From Chitinophagaceae bacterium (lineage in GTDB: Bacteria; Bacteroidota; Bacteroidia; Chitinophagales; Chitinophagaceae): 64,000 nt of DNA. The position numbers and the translations under genes are program-made. The stretch covers positions 248,001-312,000 of the forward strand of contig PMSV01000024.1 in NCBI GenBank assembly GCA_003168265.1, in the 5' to 3' direction. This document shows, one piece after another, positions 19,077 to 29,260 of the stretch. The notes under the pieces are model-generated. The model was not told the DNA's origin. It saw only the letters and a program-made list of their open reading frames with translations, and did no database searches. How positions within the stretch are numbered: position 1 is the first letter of the stretch; each line of letters starts with the position of its first letter.

Positions 19077-19424
19077 ATGAAAAATTCAACCATCCATATT
19101 GATGTGCAATTAGATGATAAAAACCTGCCCGAACAGATCAAATGGAATGCTTCCGATTCCAGCTTGGTGCGGGAACAGGAGGCAAAAGCCATGATGCTGA
19201 CTTTTTGGGATGGGGTGGACAAATCTGCCCTGCGAATCGATTTGTGGACTAAAAACATGATGGTAGACGAAATGGCTGATTTTTATTATCAATCCCTGAT
19301 GGCGATGGCCGATAGTTTTCAGCGTTCCACTGGTAAAAAACAACTGGTGGAGGATATGAAGGAATTCGCGAAAGATTTTTACAAAAAATTCAGGGACCTT
19401 GATTTTGGAGAAAACAAAGCATAA
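19077..19424 (+). CDS. gldC: Gliding motility protein GldC
   Basis: 115 aa; STIHIDVQLDDKNLPEQIKWNASDS...QEAKAMMLTFWDGVDKSALRIDLWTKNMMVDEMADFYYQSL. Confidence 0.92.
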   Translation: MKNSTIHIDVQLDDKNLPEQIKWNASDSSLVREQEAKAMMLTFWDGVDKSALRIDLWTKNMMVDEMADFYYQSLMAMADSFQRSTGKKQLVEDMKEFAKDFYKKFRDLDFGENKA

Positions 19425-19429
19425 ATATT

Positions 19430-19882
19430 ATGAGTCTGGAACAAAAAATAATGGCAGAATTGAAGAATGCCATGCTTGCAAAGAATGAGGCGGCACTCCG
19501 GGGATTGAGGGCTGTCAAAGCTGCGATCATACTCGCCAAAACGGCCGAAGGGGCAGGTGGGGAATTAAAGGAGGCTGATGAGACCAAGCTCTTGCAGAAG
19601 CTGATCAAACAGAGGAAGGATTCCCTGGAAATTTATGAAAAGCAAAATCGGCCGGACCTGGCAGTGAAAGAAAAGGAAGAAATATCCGTGATCGAAAAAT
19701 TTTTACCCAAACAAATGGATGAGGGGGAACTGAAATCCGTGATTGGGCGCATCATTTCCGAAACAGGTGCAACATCGGCTGCTGATATGGGGAAAGTCAT
19801 GGGCTTTGCTACCAAAGAACTTGCGGGTAAGTCGGATGGAAAAACGATTAGTGAAATAGTTAAGCAGTTGCTTCAGAAATGA
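19430..19882 (+). CDS. GatB/YqeY domain-containing protein
   Basis: 150 aa; MSLEQKIMAELKNAMLAKNEAALRGLRAVKAAI...KQRKDSLEIYEKQNRPDLAVKEKEEISVIEKFLPKQM. Confidence 0.95.
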   Translation: MSLEQKIMAELKNAMLAKNEAALRGLRAVKAAIILAKTAEGAGGELKEADETKLLQKLIKQRKDSLEIYEKQNRPDLAVKEKEEISVIEKFLPKQMDEGELKSVIGRIISETGATSAADMGKVMGFATKELAGKSDGKTISEIVKQLLQK

Positions 19883-19903
19883 ATCCTGTTAAATGGATAG
19901 CAA

Positions 19904-20455
19904 TTGACCATAGATGTGTTGTTTATCATACTGCTGTTGCTGGCAATTATTAGAGGCTGGCGAAGAGGAATTATCGTAGGAATATTTTCGCTGTTATCCT
20001 TGTTTATCGGACTGGCAGCGGCGGTCAGGTTATCTGCCTGGGTGGCCGGAGCGATCAGGGAATATGCGAATCTTTCTTCCCGCTGGTTGCCTGTTCTGGC
20101 ATTCCTGCTGGTATTCGTTGGCGTGGTTTTGATAGTGAGATGGGCGGCCCTATTGATAAAATCCGTCGTGGACTTTGCGTGGCTTGGTTGGGCCGATAAG
20201 CTGGGCGGGATCCTGCTTTATGCCTGCATATATACGATCGTATTCAGCGTGATTCTGTTTTATGCCGGGAACCTGCATTTGATCTCCCCAACGATGAAAT
20301 CCTCCTCTGTATTCTATTCCTTCATTGAACCCTGGGGTCCGGTGTCGATCAATGCACTGGGGAAACTGATCCCCTGGTTTCAGGATATGTTTCGCCAATT
20401 GGAAAATTTCTTTTCCAGATTCGATGATCGGGCCGCTGCAATTCATTTTGTTTAG
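19904..20455 (+). CDS. CvpA family membrane protein (TTG start in the track)
   Basis: 183 aa; MTIDVLFIILLLLAIIRGWRRGIIVGIFSLLSLFIGLAAAVRLS; multi-TM. Confidence 0.88.
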   Translation: MTIDVLFIILLLLAIIRGWRRGIIVGIFSLLSLFIGLAAAVRLSAWVAGAIREYANLSSRWLPVLAFLLVFVGVVLIVRWAALLIKSVVDFAWLGWADKLGGILLYACIYTIVFSVILFYAGNLHLISPTMKSSSVFYSFIEPWGPVSINALGKLIPWFQDMFRQLENFFSRFDDRAAAIHFV

Positions 20456-20520
20456 AAAACCTTTATGGAAGCCACTTTCCACAATGGGAATTACTAAGGT
20501 CCATTGATGTTTAGTTATTG

Positions 20521-20528
20521 TAAATTTG
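20521..20528 (+). promoter_or_regulatory. Candidate Bacteroidota -7 element upstream of the alpha/beta hydrolase
   Basis: TAAATTTG matches TAnnTTTG; no well-spaced -33 TTG identified. Confidence 0.35.
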
Positions 20529-20596
20529 TCTCTTGGTAAATGGTATTTGACCTAAAACCTATATTTTAGCAATTGGTAATAGCGAGGAATCGAGTG

Positions 20597-21376
20597 ATGA
20601 TACAATACGAAATCAAACAGCAGGACAAATTCAAATACATCGAAGAAGGTGAGGGAGAGCCTTTGCTGTTACTTCATGGATTATTCGGTGCGTTGAGCAA
20701 TTTTGCGGGTTTGATTGATTATTTCCGGCTCCATAATAAGGTGATCGTGCCCATGCTGCCGCTTTTTGACCTGGATCTGCTACATACCACCGTGGGCGGT
20801 TTGGAGAAATTCGTGCATAAGTTCATCGAAAAAAGAGAATACGACAAGATTCATTTGCTTGGAAATTCATTGGGTGGCCATGTGGCCCTGGTGCATGTTC
20901 TGAAGCATCCTGAACGGATCAAGTCGATCATTCTTACCGGCAGCTCAGGTCTTTTTGAGAGTGGAATGGGGGATACCTATCCTAAGAGAGGCGACTATGA
21001 TTATATCCGGAAAAAAACGGAAGTGACCTTCTATGATCCCAGGACAGCTACCAAAGAACTGGTGGATGAGGTTTATGAGATCGTCAATAACCGGATTAAG
21101 GCAATCAAGATCATTGCACTGGCCAAAAGCGCAATTCGAAATAATTTGGGAGAAGAACTCAATCAAATCAAACAACCGACGTTATTGATCTGGGGCAATA
21201 ATGATACAATTACCCCCCCTTTCGTAGGAAGGGAATTTCATCGCTTGATTCCGAACAGTGAGTTGCACTTTATCGACAAATGCGGACATGCACCGATGAT
21301 GGAAGTTCAAGATGAATTCAACGAGATTTTGCATAAATTCCTGACAAAATTGAACCATCCTGCAACCGTAGCCTGA
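20597..21376 (+). CDS. Alpha/beta fold hydrolase
   Basis: ORF 20573-21376, likely start ATG 20597. LLLLHGLFGALSNF; HLLGNSLGGHVALV (nucleophile elbow GNSLGG); catalytic-His region DKCGHAPMMEVQDEF. Confidence 0.92.
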   Translation: MIQYEIKQQDKFKYIEEGEGEPLLLLHGLFGALSNFAGLIDYFRLHNKVIVPMLPLFDLDLLHTTVGGLEKFVHKFIEKREYDKIHLLGNSLGGHVALVHVLKHPERIKSIILTGSSGLFESGMGDTYPKRGDYDYIRKKTEVTFYDPRTATKELVDEVYEIVNNRIKAIKIIALAKSAIRNNLGEELNQIKQPTLLIWGNNDTITPPFVGREFHRLIPNSELHFIDKCGHAPMMEVQDEFNEILHKFLTKLNHPATVA

Positions 21377-21408
21377 GAAAAACCGTATTTTAACCAAATA
21401 CCTTTTAC

Positions 21409-22071
21409 TTGTTGAATAAAGAGATCATATCAACTTCCATACCTTCACTGAGTCCTGACGACCCTGTATTCCAGGCTCTGGACATTATGGCTGATTTTCA
21501 CGTTTCGAATCTGGCTGTCGTCAACGATGAGAAACTGATCGGAATTGTCATGGAAGCCGACCTGCTCAACGCTCCGGATGAATCGCTTCCGATTGGCCAA
21601 TTGCCCGGGCAACTTCCAAAAGTGGCGGTTCATGCCAATGCCCATTTCATAGAAGCTGTTCAACGTGCAAATGAATATAATCTCAGTGTGATCCCCGTCA
21701 TAGAAAAAGAGGAACTCTATGTCGGATCCATCACTACGGCGGACCTTTTGCAGCAACTCGGCAAACTGACTGGTATAAATGAGCCCGGAGGGATCATCGT
21801 ATTAGAAATGGAGCAAATCAATTTTTCTTTTTCAGAATTGAGCAAATTGGTAGAAACCAATGATGCCCATATTGTCCAGTTGAACAGTTATATGGACAAC
21901 CAGTCTAAAATGTTTTATGTAACCATTAAGATCAACAAATTCGAAATAGCCGATATCATAGCAACCTTTCAGCGCTATGATTATGTGGTGAAATATTTCT
22001 TTGGGGAAGAGCTGTACGAAAACGACCTGCGCTCGAATTATGAGCACCTGATGAACTATCTCAACATCTGA
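21409..22071 (+). CDS. CBS domain-containing protein (TTG start in the track)
   Basis: 220 aa; tandem CBS pair SPDDPVFQALDIMADFHVSNLAVVNDEKLIGIVMEADLL / ANAHFIEAVQRANEYNLSVIPVIEKEELYVGSITTADLL. Confidence 0.9.
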   Translation: MLNKEIISTSIPSLSPDDPVFQALDIMADFHVSNLAVVNDEKLIGIVMEADLLNAPDESLPIGQLPGQLPKVAVHANAHFIEAVQRANEYNLSVIPVIEKEELYVGSITTADLLQQLGKLTGINEPGGIIVLEMEQINFSFSELSKLVETNDAHIVQLNSYMDNQSKMFYVTIKINKFEIADIIATFQRYDYVVKYFFGEELYENDLRSNYEHLMNYLNI

Positions 22072-22131
22072 TCTCCCCTGTCTCTTCTTTTTAACAATAT
22101 AAACTTAAGCCAGCCGGTTAGATTTGCAGGA

Positions 22132-23622
22132 ATGTTAAGAATGCATCCAAAATGGCTCAGCCTGCTGGCGGTGACGGCATTGTTTTACACTAATGCCTTA
22201 CCACAGTCTGCCGATGCTTTGGATCAGATGGCCTCCGCTCAAAATGCTTTCACGGGTCAGTCTGCTGCGCCCCTACCCCCATCCTCCCTGAATATTTCGC
22301 CCTTTGTGATCGGCCATATCTATGTCTCAGGCAACAAGATCACAAAACGCTATATCGTACTGCGTGAATTAAACTTTAAAGAAGGGGATTCCGTCTTGTT
22401 GCCTACCCTGGTAAAAAATTTTCAAATGGGGCATGACCGGCTGGTCAATACTCTTTTGTTTACAAGTGTAATTGTTTATGTGAAAGGTTTTCGGGGCTAT
22501 ACCGTTGATATAGGAATTGATCTGGTGGAGAGATGGTATATATTCCCCCTTCCCTATTTTCATCCGATCGACCGGAACCTCACCGTCTGGCAGGGTTATC
22601 ATTATAGCCTGAGCAGGGTGGATTATGGAATAAAATATACACAATATAATTTTTCCGGGCGCAACGACAACCTGATCGCATGGCTTTATACGGGCTATTC
22701 CAATGCAGCGGAAATTTCATATGATCAACCCTATTTCAATTCTTCTTTGAAAAGCGGACTGGGTTTCACTGTCCTTTATAGCGCGAACAAACAATTGGAT
22801 GCTATAACCCAGAATAACCAGCAATATTTTATCAATTCCGACAGCATTGGTTTTGCCGGTAAATACCTGAGTGAGGAATTCCGGCTTTCCTTTAGATATT
22901 ATTACCGGCCAGCGCTGACTACTCGTCACACTTTGAGATTTGGCATCGATAATATTAAGATTGATACCGCGGTACGTTATTATAACCCGGATTATTTCAG
23001 CAACGCAAAAAAACAATTACTCTTTCCGGAGATTTCCTATCAACTGGATTATAATAATGTCGATTATATCGCATATCCTCTGAGAGGCGCACTGGCCACC
23101 ATTAAATTCATCAAAAGGGGATTCAGTCCGGATATGAATCTTTGGCAATTGAATCTGCTTAGCGTGGAAAGTTTCAAACTGGCGCCCAAAACCTATTTCA
23201 GCACACAGAATATGGCTACCCTGAAACTTCCCTTCAATCAGCCTTTTTACAATCAAACCCTCTTCGGCTATGGAAATTTCTATTTGCGCGGCCTGGAAAA
23301 ATATGTAATCGACGGGGAAGGGGGGTTTGCGATCCGGAACAGTTTCTTAAGAGAGATCGTAGAATTCAGCCTGCCGGCGAATATACCTTTCCTGGGGCTA
23401 TATCATATACCTTTCCGGATTATGGCCAAAGCCTATTCGGACCTGGGTTATATTTATAACAGCGATCCTCTGCCAGGCAATTTCCTCACGAACCGTTTTC
23501 TCTATACTGAAGGGGTTGGTGTAGACATAGTAACTTCCTATGATTTTGTTTTCCGGATCGAATACAGTTTTAACCAATTAGGTCAAAACGGTTTATTTTT
23601 ACATATTCACAATGATTTTTGA
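22132..23622 (+). CDS. Omp85/BamA-like outer-membrane protein with one apparent POTRA domain
   Basis: 496 aa; IGHIYVSGNKITKRYIVLRELNFKEGD POTRA-like; C-terminal beta-barrel ending ...RIEYSFNQLGQNGLFLHIHNDF. Confidence 0.85.
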   Translation: MLRMHPKWLSLLAVTALFYTNALPQSADALDQMASAQNAFTGQSAAPLPPSSLNISPFVIGHIYVSGNKITKRYIVLRELNFKEGDSVLLPTLVKNFQMGHDRLVNTLLFTSVIVYVKGFRGYTVDIGIDLVERWYIFPLPYFHPIDRNLTVWQGYHYSLSRVDYGIKYTQYNFSGRNDNLIAWLYTGYSNAAEISYDQPYFNSSLKSGLGFTVLYSANKQLDAITQNNQQYFINSDSIGFAGKYLSEEFRLSFRYYYRPALTTRHTLRFGIDNIKIDTAVRYYNPDYFSNAKKQLLFPEISYQLDYNNVDYIAYPLRGALATIKFIKRGFSPDMNLWQLNLLSVESFKLAPKTYFSTQNMATLKLPFNQPFYNQTLFGYGNFYLRGLEKYVIDGEGGFAIRNSFLREIVEFSLPANIPFLGLYHIPFRIMAKAYSDLGYIYNSDPLPGNFLTNRFLYTEGVGVDIVTSYDFVFRIEYSFNQLGQNGLFLHIHNDF

Positions 23623-23740
23623 GCAATGGGTTCCTTCTTCTAAAAATTTTCCATGAAACCAAGGATCAGCAATTTGGCTCAAACAGAGCAGTCTATATGC
23701 GAGGTTCCGGCTGGCAAACAGAAAAACTAGATATTTGAAG

Positions 23741-24619
23741 ATGAAAATTGCAATTTACAGCAGGGTGTTGGAATATGACCAGCGATCGGATATCCAGCAT
23801 CTTTTCGATGAGCTTATTAAGCAGCATGTTGAGCCTGTCATCTATCAACCTTTTCTGGATAAGATCAAGGTTGATTTTTTGCTCCCCTCCAATATCTCGG
23901 CCTTCAATGATTCCGGGGACCTCAACGGCTCCATCGAATTTTTGATTAGCCTGGGCGGGGACGGTACATTACTCGACACCGTTTCCCTTGTCAGGGACAA
24001 GAATATCCCCGTGCTCGGTATCAACTTCGGAAGGCTGGGTTTTTTGGCGGGAATCGGTAAAGAAGACCTGAAAACGGCAGTCTCAGCCCTGGTTAACCGC
24101 ACTTTCGTGATAGATAAAAGAACCCTCGTTCATCTGGATTCCAATAAATCCCTTTTTGGGAAAGTGCCATATGCACTGAATGAATTTGCCATTCACAAGA
24201 CTGATACTTCTCCCATGATCAAGATCCATACTTATATGAATGGAGAGTTTCTGAATACTTACTGGGCCGATGGCCTGATCGTTTCCACCCCTACGGGGAG
24301 CACCGGTTATTCCTTAAGCTGTAACGGGCCTGTCGTCTTTCCGGACTCTGCCAGTTTTGTCATCACTCCGGTGGCGCCTCATAACCTGAATATCCGGCCA
24401 ATTGTCATTCCGGATAACAATATCATCTCTTTTGAAATTGAAGGGAGGTCGGACCAGTTCATTTGCGCCCTGGATTCCAGGAAGGAAATCGTGGACAAGA
24501 ATGTTCAGATCGCCATTCGGAAAGAAGCTTTTACCATGAGTCTGGTAAGGCTAAACGAAAACAATTTCTTACAAACCCTTCGAAACAAATTGTCCTGGGG
24601 ACTTGACACAAGAAATTAA
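23741..24619 (+). CDS. nadK: NAD kinase
   Basis: ORF 23735-24619; LISLGGDGTLLDTVSLVRDKNIPVLGINFGRLGFLA; GLIVSTPTGSTGYSLSCNGPVVFP. Confidence 0.96.
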   Translation: MKIAIYSRVLEYDQRSDIQHLFDELIKQHVEPVIYQPFLDKIKVDFLLPSNISAFNDSGDLNGSIEFLISLGGDGTLLDTVSLVRDKNIPVLGINFGRLGFLAGIGKEDLKTAVSALVNRTFVIDKRTLVHLDSNKSLFGKVPYALNEFAIHKTDTSPMIKIHTYMNGEFLNTYWADGLIVSTPTGSTGYSLSCNGPVVFPDSASFVITPVAPHNLNIRPIVIPDNNIISFEIEGRSDQFICALDSRKEIVDKNVQIAIRKEAFTMSLVRLNENNFLQTLRNKLSWGLDTRN

Positions 24620-24679
24620 TTTAGGATTTATTATAAAAGAAATCCGGTAATATTTCGTTATCGGGTATCATTTACTAAT

Positions 24680-25546
24680 ATGGCATTGATGAAAAAACCT
24701 GGCATTGTCTTATTTCCCTTGATTTTTCTTTTTTACATCTCCAAATCACAACAGGTCCAAAGCGTTGTGAACGAAGGCGAATTGGGTATTTCGCTGGGTG
24801 CGGCCCATTATTTCGGCGACCTTAATCCAAGGCTCAGGCTCAACAGGCCAAAGATCGCCGGTGGCATACTTGCCCGAAAGCAGATGAATAATTATATCGC
24901 CCTTCGGATTACCGCTCATTTTGCTCAATTGGGCTATTCTGATATATATAATACTGATAATGTGTTCATGCATACCAGGAATCTCAGTTTTAATACCAAT
25001 ATCTGGGAGCTGGCTTTTCATGGGGATTTTAATTTTTTCAAATACGTTCCCGGCGATATTGACCATCGGCAAACTCCCTATATTACAATTGGTATGGGGG
25101 TTTTCAATTTCGATCCCTATGCTTATTATCAGGGACAAAAGGTTTATCTCAGGGATTTAGGAACGGAAGGACAGGGTTCCACAGAATACCCAAACAAGAA
25201 ACCCTATAGTACTGTTGCGGCCTGTTTTCCTATAGGCTTAGGTTATAAATACAGCATCAATTCAATGTTCAACGCAGGTTTTGAAGTCGTTTACCGGTTC
25301 ACCACGACGGATTATATCGATGACGTCGGCGGCACTTATGCCGGTGCAGCCGCGTTCCCTGCCCTGCCAAACGGACAACCTTCCCTTGCAGGAATATTGC
25401 AGGACCGATCCTATGTATATGGCACCCCTATTGGCATTGCCGGAAGACAGCGGGGCTCGGGGAATAAATACGACAGCTATGTATTGGCCGAGTTCATGCT
25501 GACCATGAATCTAACTTCTTACAGGTGTCCGACGATCAGACCCTAA
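24680..25546 (+). CDS. DUF6089 family (outer membrane beta-barrel-like) protein
   Basis: 288 aa; GELGISLGAAHYFGDLNPRLRLNRPKIAGGILARKQMNNYIALRITAHFAQLGYSD; position between nadK and uppS. Confidence 0.85.
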   Translation: MALMKKPGIVLFPLIFLFYISKSQQVQSVVNEGELGISLGAAHYFGDLNPRLRLNRPKIAGGILARKQMNNYIALRITAHFAQLGYSDIYNTDNVFMHTRNLSFNTNIWELAFHGDFNFFKYVPGDIDHRQTPYITIGMGVFNFDPYAYYQGQKVYLRDLGTEGQGSTEYPNKKPYSTVAACFPIGLGYKYSINSMFNAGFEVVYRFTTTDYIDDVGGTYAGAAAFPALPNGQPSLAGILQDRSYVYGTPIGIAGRQRGSGNKYDSYVLAEFMLTMNLTSYRCPTIRP

Positions 25547-25642
25547 CCAAAAGCCTTTAGCGGCTATCTAAATTTACTTAGAACCCCTTCCTTCAAGCCT
25601 GTCAAATTTTCCATACCTTCGCAGCCTTTAAAACGCTGGTCC

Positions 25643-26386
25643 TTGTCTTTCAAAGAACAAATTAACCTGCGGCAATTGCCAAATCATATTGCAATCATCA
25701 TGGATGGCAATGGCAGGTGGGCTAAAGAAAAGGGCCAGGACAGGCTCTACGGGCATTTTCATGGCGTAGAAAGCGTGCGGCAGGTGGTCGAAGGAGCCGC
25801 AGAACTGGGAATAGGTTATCTTACCCTTTACGCTTTTTCCACGGAAAACTGGGACAGGCCTGAGGATGAAGTTACTGGTCTGATGGAATTACTGGTTGAT
25901 ACCATCAAAAAAGAAGTCGGAACGCTCAACAAGAACAATATCAGACTCCATGTGATAGGGGACCTGGATATGCTTCCGGAAGCTGCAAAAAAAGAGATGC
26001 AGGAAGCCATGGAGCAGACTTCCGCCAATACAGGCCTGAACCTGATCATGGCCCTGAGTTATAGCAGCCGCTGGGAACTTGCCGAAGCGATCCGAAAAAT
26101 CGCATTAGAAATAAAGGATGGTGTATTGCAACCGGAACAGATTGGGCAGCAAACCCTTGCTAACTATCTATGTACAAAGGATTTCCCTGATCCGGAATTG
26201 ATGATCCGGACCAGTGGTGAATTTCGGATCAGTAATTTTCTGCTCTATCAACTTGCCTATGCCGAACTGTATTTTACGTCCGTTCTGTGGCCGGATTTCA
26301 GGAAGGAGCAATTGTACCAGGCGATCTCAGATTTTCAGAGCAGGGAGAGAAGGTTTGGGAAGACCAGCGAGCAATTGAAAAAATAA
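25643..26386 (+). CDS. uppS: Isoprenyl transferase (undecaprenyl diphosphate synthase)
   Basis: LPNHIAIIMDGNGRWAKEKGQDRLYGHFHGVESVRQVVEGAAELGIGYLTLYAFSTENWDRP; PDPELMIRTSGEFRISNFLLYQLAYAELYF. Confidence 0.96.
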   Translation: MSFKEQINLRQLPNHIAIIMDGNGRWAKEKGQDRLYGHFHGVESVRQVVEGAAELGIGYLTLYAFSTENWDRPEDEVTGLMELLVDTIKKEVGTLNKNNIRLHVIGDLDMLPEAAKKEMQEAMEQTSANTGLNLIMALSYSSRWELAEAIRKIALEIKDGVLQPEQIGQQTLANYLCTKDFPDPELMIRTSGEFRISNFLLYQLAYAELYFTSVLWPDFRKEQLYQAISDFQSRERRFGKTSEQLKK

Positions 26387-26503
26387 CCCCATGCAAGTAC
26401 ATAAAATTCTCTATAAATGAATCATTAAGGCCCTGTTAGCTCCGCATTTTAACAAAGACTTTTAATAAATCAACTTAATTTGCCGCTCTAAAAAACCGAC
26501 TGG

Positions 26504-29230
26504 ATGCTACGAAGATTACTGTTTTGTGTACTTGTGTCATTTTTTTCCATTTTTCTTTCCCCATCCATCGCATTTAGTCAGGTTACCGATACCACCCATC
26601 CGGTTTCCGTTGATCCGGAATTACTTGCGCTTCAAAATGCCAAAGCCCCAAAGGAATATATTATTGCGGGCATCAAGATCACCGGCACAAAATTTCTCGA
26701 CGAGTCGCTTCTTCTCTCTATTTCCGGACTGACAGTAGGGGACAAGGTTAATATTCCCGGTGGTGATAATTTCAGTAAGGCAATTACCAATCTCTGGAAA
26801 CAGAACCTCTTTTCCTATGTAGCGATCTATATAACCAAATTAAATGGCAATGACATTTATTTAGAGATCAATGTGACCGAAAAACCCAGGCTTCGGGATT
26901 TTACTTTTAAAGGGCCCAGCAAATCCGAGTCAGATGACCTGCAGAGCAAGACAGGATTGATCAAGGGTCGTGTGGTCACGGAAAATATGAAAAGGCAGGC
27001 CATCGACGCCATTCAAAAATACTATGCGGAAAAGGGGTATCCGGCAGCTATCGTAAAGACAAGAGAGACTCCTGTGGGATCCTCCAATTCCGAGGTGCTC
27101 ACTTTTTACGTTCAGAAAGGGGTGAAGGTCCATATCAATGAGATAAGTGTTTTCGGGAACAAAGATGTATCGGAAGCCAGGCTGAAAGCTCAGTTAAAAG
27201 ATACCAAGGAACTTACCCGGGTAACAATTTTTCCAACGCATGATTCCAGCAGTTACGGAATGAAGAAATACATGACCCTCCAGGAATATATAGAAAACTG
27301 GGGCTTTCTTTCTTTCACTCAGAGCAAGGAATTTTTAGACCCCTATTTCCGTTTCAAATTGTTCAGCGGCTCCAAATTCGACGCAAAGAAATTTGCCGAT
27401 GACAAGGAAAGCATGATCAGCTATTATAATTCCCTTGGTTACCGCGATGCAACCATTGTCAGTGACACCCAATATTACAATAAAAAGGGACAAATGGATA
27501 TCGATATCCGTGTGGATGAAGGGCACCGGTATTATTTCGGAAATATCAGTTGGAAGGGCAATACCCAATATTCCGATTCCATACTCACGGTAATTTTGGG
27601 ATTACGCAAGGGGGATATATATAATCTGGATATCCTGAATAAAAAACTGGGCAAACAGGTTTCAGCGGAAGGCGGAGATATCAGCGGACTCTATCAGGAT
27701 AATGGTTATCTATTCTTTCACGTAGATCCGGTTGAAATGGCTGTGTACAATGACACCATCGATTTTGAAATCCGGATGGTCGAAGGGCCGCAGGCAACCA
27801 TTAAGAATGTGACCATTACCGGTAACGAAAAAACAAAGGAATATGTGATTCGTCGTGAATTGAGGACCATCCCGGGTGAAAAATTCAGCAGAACGGATCT
27901 TATCAGGTCGCAACGCGAAATTGTCAATCTTGGATTCTTTAATCAGGAAAAAGTAGTTCCAAACCCAGTACCCAACCAGGATGACGGAACCGTGGATATT
28001 AACTGGAGTGTGGAGGAAAAATCCGCGGACCAACTGGAACTTTCTGCAGGCTGGGGCGGCGGTATCGGCCTGACCGGTACGGTGGGTGTCTCTTTCAACA
28101 ATTTCTCCATCAAGCAAATATTCAAAAAGTCCTCCTGGGACCCAATTCCAACGGGTGACGGACAAAAACTAAGTATTCGTGTGCAGTCCAATGGTAAAGC
28201 CTATCAATCCTATAATGCTTCCTTTACCGAGCCCTGGTTTGGTGGAAAAAAGAATAACTCATTGACTTTCAGCTTATATCGAAGTGTTTTCAGGACGGGT
28301 GGATTAAATAGATCGACCAATACCTATAAGTTCAGCGATACCAACTCATTGAAAAACATCGGTGCAACTGTGGCCCTGGGTACCCGATTGAAATGGCCGG
28401 ATGATTATTTTACGCTAACCTATTCGGTGAGTTTTGTTAATTATGACCTTACCAATTATTCCCTGTTTACCACGAATTTCAGGAATGGAACCTCCCGAAA
28501 TTTTAGTTTCAAACTGGCTCTTAGCCGTTATTCCCTTGACCAGCCGATATTTCCCCATAGCGGGAGTAACCTGCTGTTGAGCGTCCAGTTTACGCCCCCT
28601 TATTCGCTGTTTAATCCTTCCATCACAGAGCAACAGAGCTATATGCTGCCGGAATACCATAAATGGCGTTTTACCAATGAATGGTATATCCCGATCGGAA
28701 GACCTATGGGAGAGGACAAAAGCCGGCAGTTCGTGCTAAAAGCCTCAGTCAAATATGGCTTCATGGGACGGTATAATTCAAACCTGGATTTCTCTCCTTT
28801 TGAAAGATTCCAGTTGGGGGATGCCGGCTTGACCAATAACTTCGGTCTTTTGGGTTATGAGATCATTTCCCAAAGAGGATATCCTGTCTACTCGAATTCC
28901 AATCCGACTGTCAATCCGGAAACGCAGTCCACTCAGCAGTTTTTTGTACTCTTTAATAAGTATACCCTGGAAATGCGTTATCCCTTCGTGACCAACCCGA
29001 GCAGCACCATTTACGGGGAAACCTTCTTTGAAGCTGCAAACGGATGGTATACTTATACGTCTTATAATCCATTCCAACTGCGACGCAGCGTAGGTGCCGG
29101 GCTCCGGTTCTTCCTGCCTATGTTCGGTTTATTGGGCTTCGATTATGGCATTGGACTTGACAGGATCCAGAACGGTTCGATCAAGAATGCCAGCCGGTTT
29201 ACGTTTATGCTGGGCTACGAACCGGAATAA
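26504..29230 (+). CDS. bamA: Outer membrane protein assembly factor BamA
   Basis: 908 aa; several POTRA-like segments (IAGIKITGTKFLDESLLLSISGL; INEISVFGNKDVSEARLKAQL; YYFGNISWKGNTQYSDSIL; IKNVTITGNEKTKEYVIRRELRTIPGEKFSRTDL); C-terminal beta-barrel. Confidence 0.95.
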   Translation: MLRRLLFCVLVSFFSIFLSPSIAFSQVTDTTHPVSVDPELLALQNAKAPKEYIIAGIKITGTKFLDESLLLSISGLTVGDKVNIPGGDNFSKAITNLWKQNLFSYVAIYITKLNGNDIYLEINVTEKPRLRDFTFKGPSKSESDDLQSKTGLIKGRVVTENMKRQAIDAIQKYYAEKGYPAAIVKTRETPVGSSNSEVLTFYVQKGVKVHINEISVFGNKDVSEARLKAQLKDTKELTRVTIFPTHDSSSYGMKKYMTLQEYIENWGFLSFTQSKEFLDPYFRFKLFSGSKFDAKKFADDKESMISYYNSLGYRDATIVSDTQYYNKKGQMDIDIRVDEGHRYYFGNISWKGNTQYSDSILTVILGLRKGDIYNLDILNKKLGKQVSAEGGDISGLYQDNGYLFFHVDPVEMAVYNDTIDFEIRMVEGPQATIKNVTITGNEKTKEYVIRRELRTIPGEKFSRTDLIRSQREIVNLGFFNQEKVVPNPVPNQDDGTVDINWSVEEKSADQLELSAGWGGGIGLTGTVGVSFNNFSIKQIFKKSSWDPIPTGDGQKLSIRVQSNGKAYQSYNASFTEPWFGGKKNNSLTFSLYRSVFRTGGLNRSTNTYKFSDTNSLKNIGATVALGTRLKWPDDYFTLTYSVSFVNYDLTNYSLFTTNFRNGTSRNFSFKLALSRYSLDQPIFPHSGSNLLLSVQFTPPYSLFNPSITEQQSYMLPEYHKWRFTNEWYIPIGRPMGEDKSRQFVLKASVKYGFMGRYNSNLDFSPFERFQLGDAGLTNNFGLLGYEIISQRGYPVYSNSNPTVNPETQSTQQFFVLFNKYTLEMRYPFVTNPSSTIYGETFFEAANGWYTYTSYNPFQLRRSVGAGLRFFLPMFGLLGFDYGIGLDRIQNGSIKNASRFTFMLGYEPE

Positions 29231-29260
29231 TGATTAATTTTCCGACAAACAAATCGGTTT

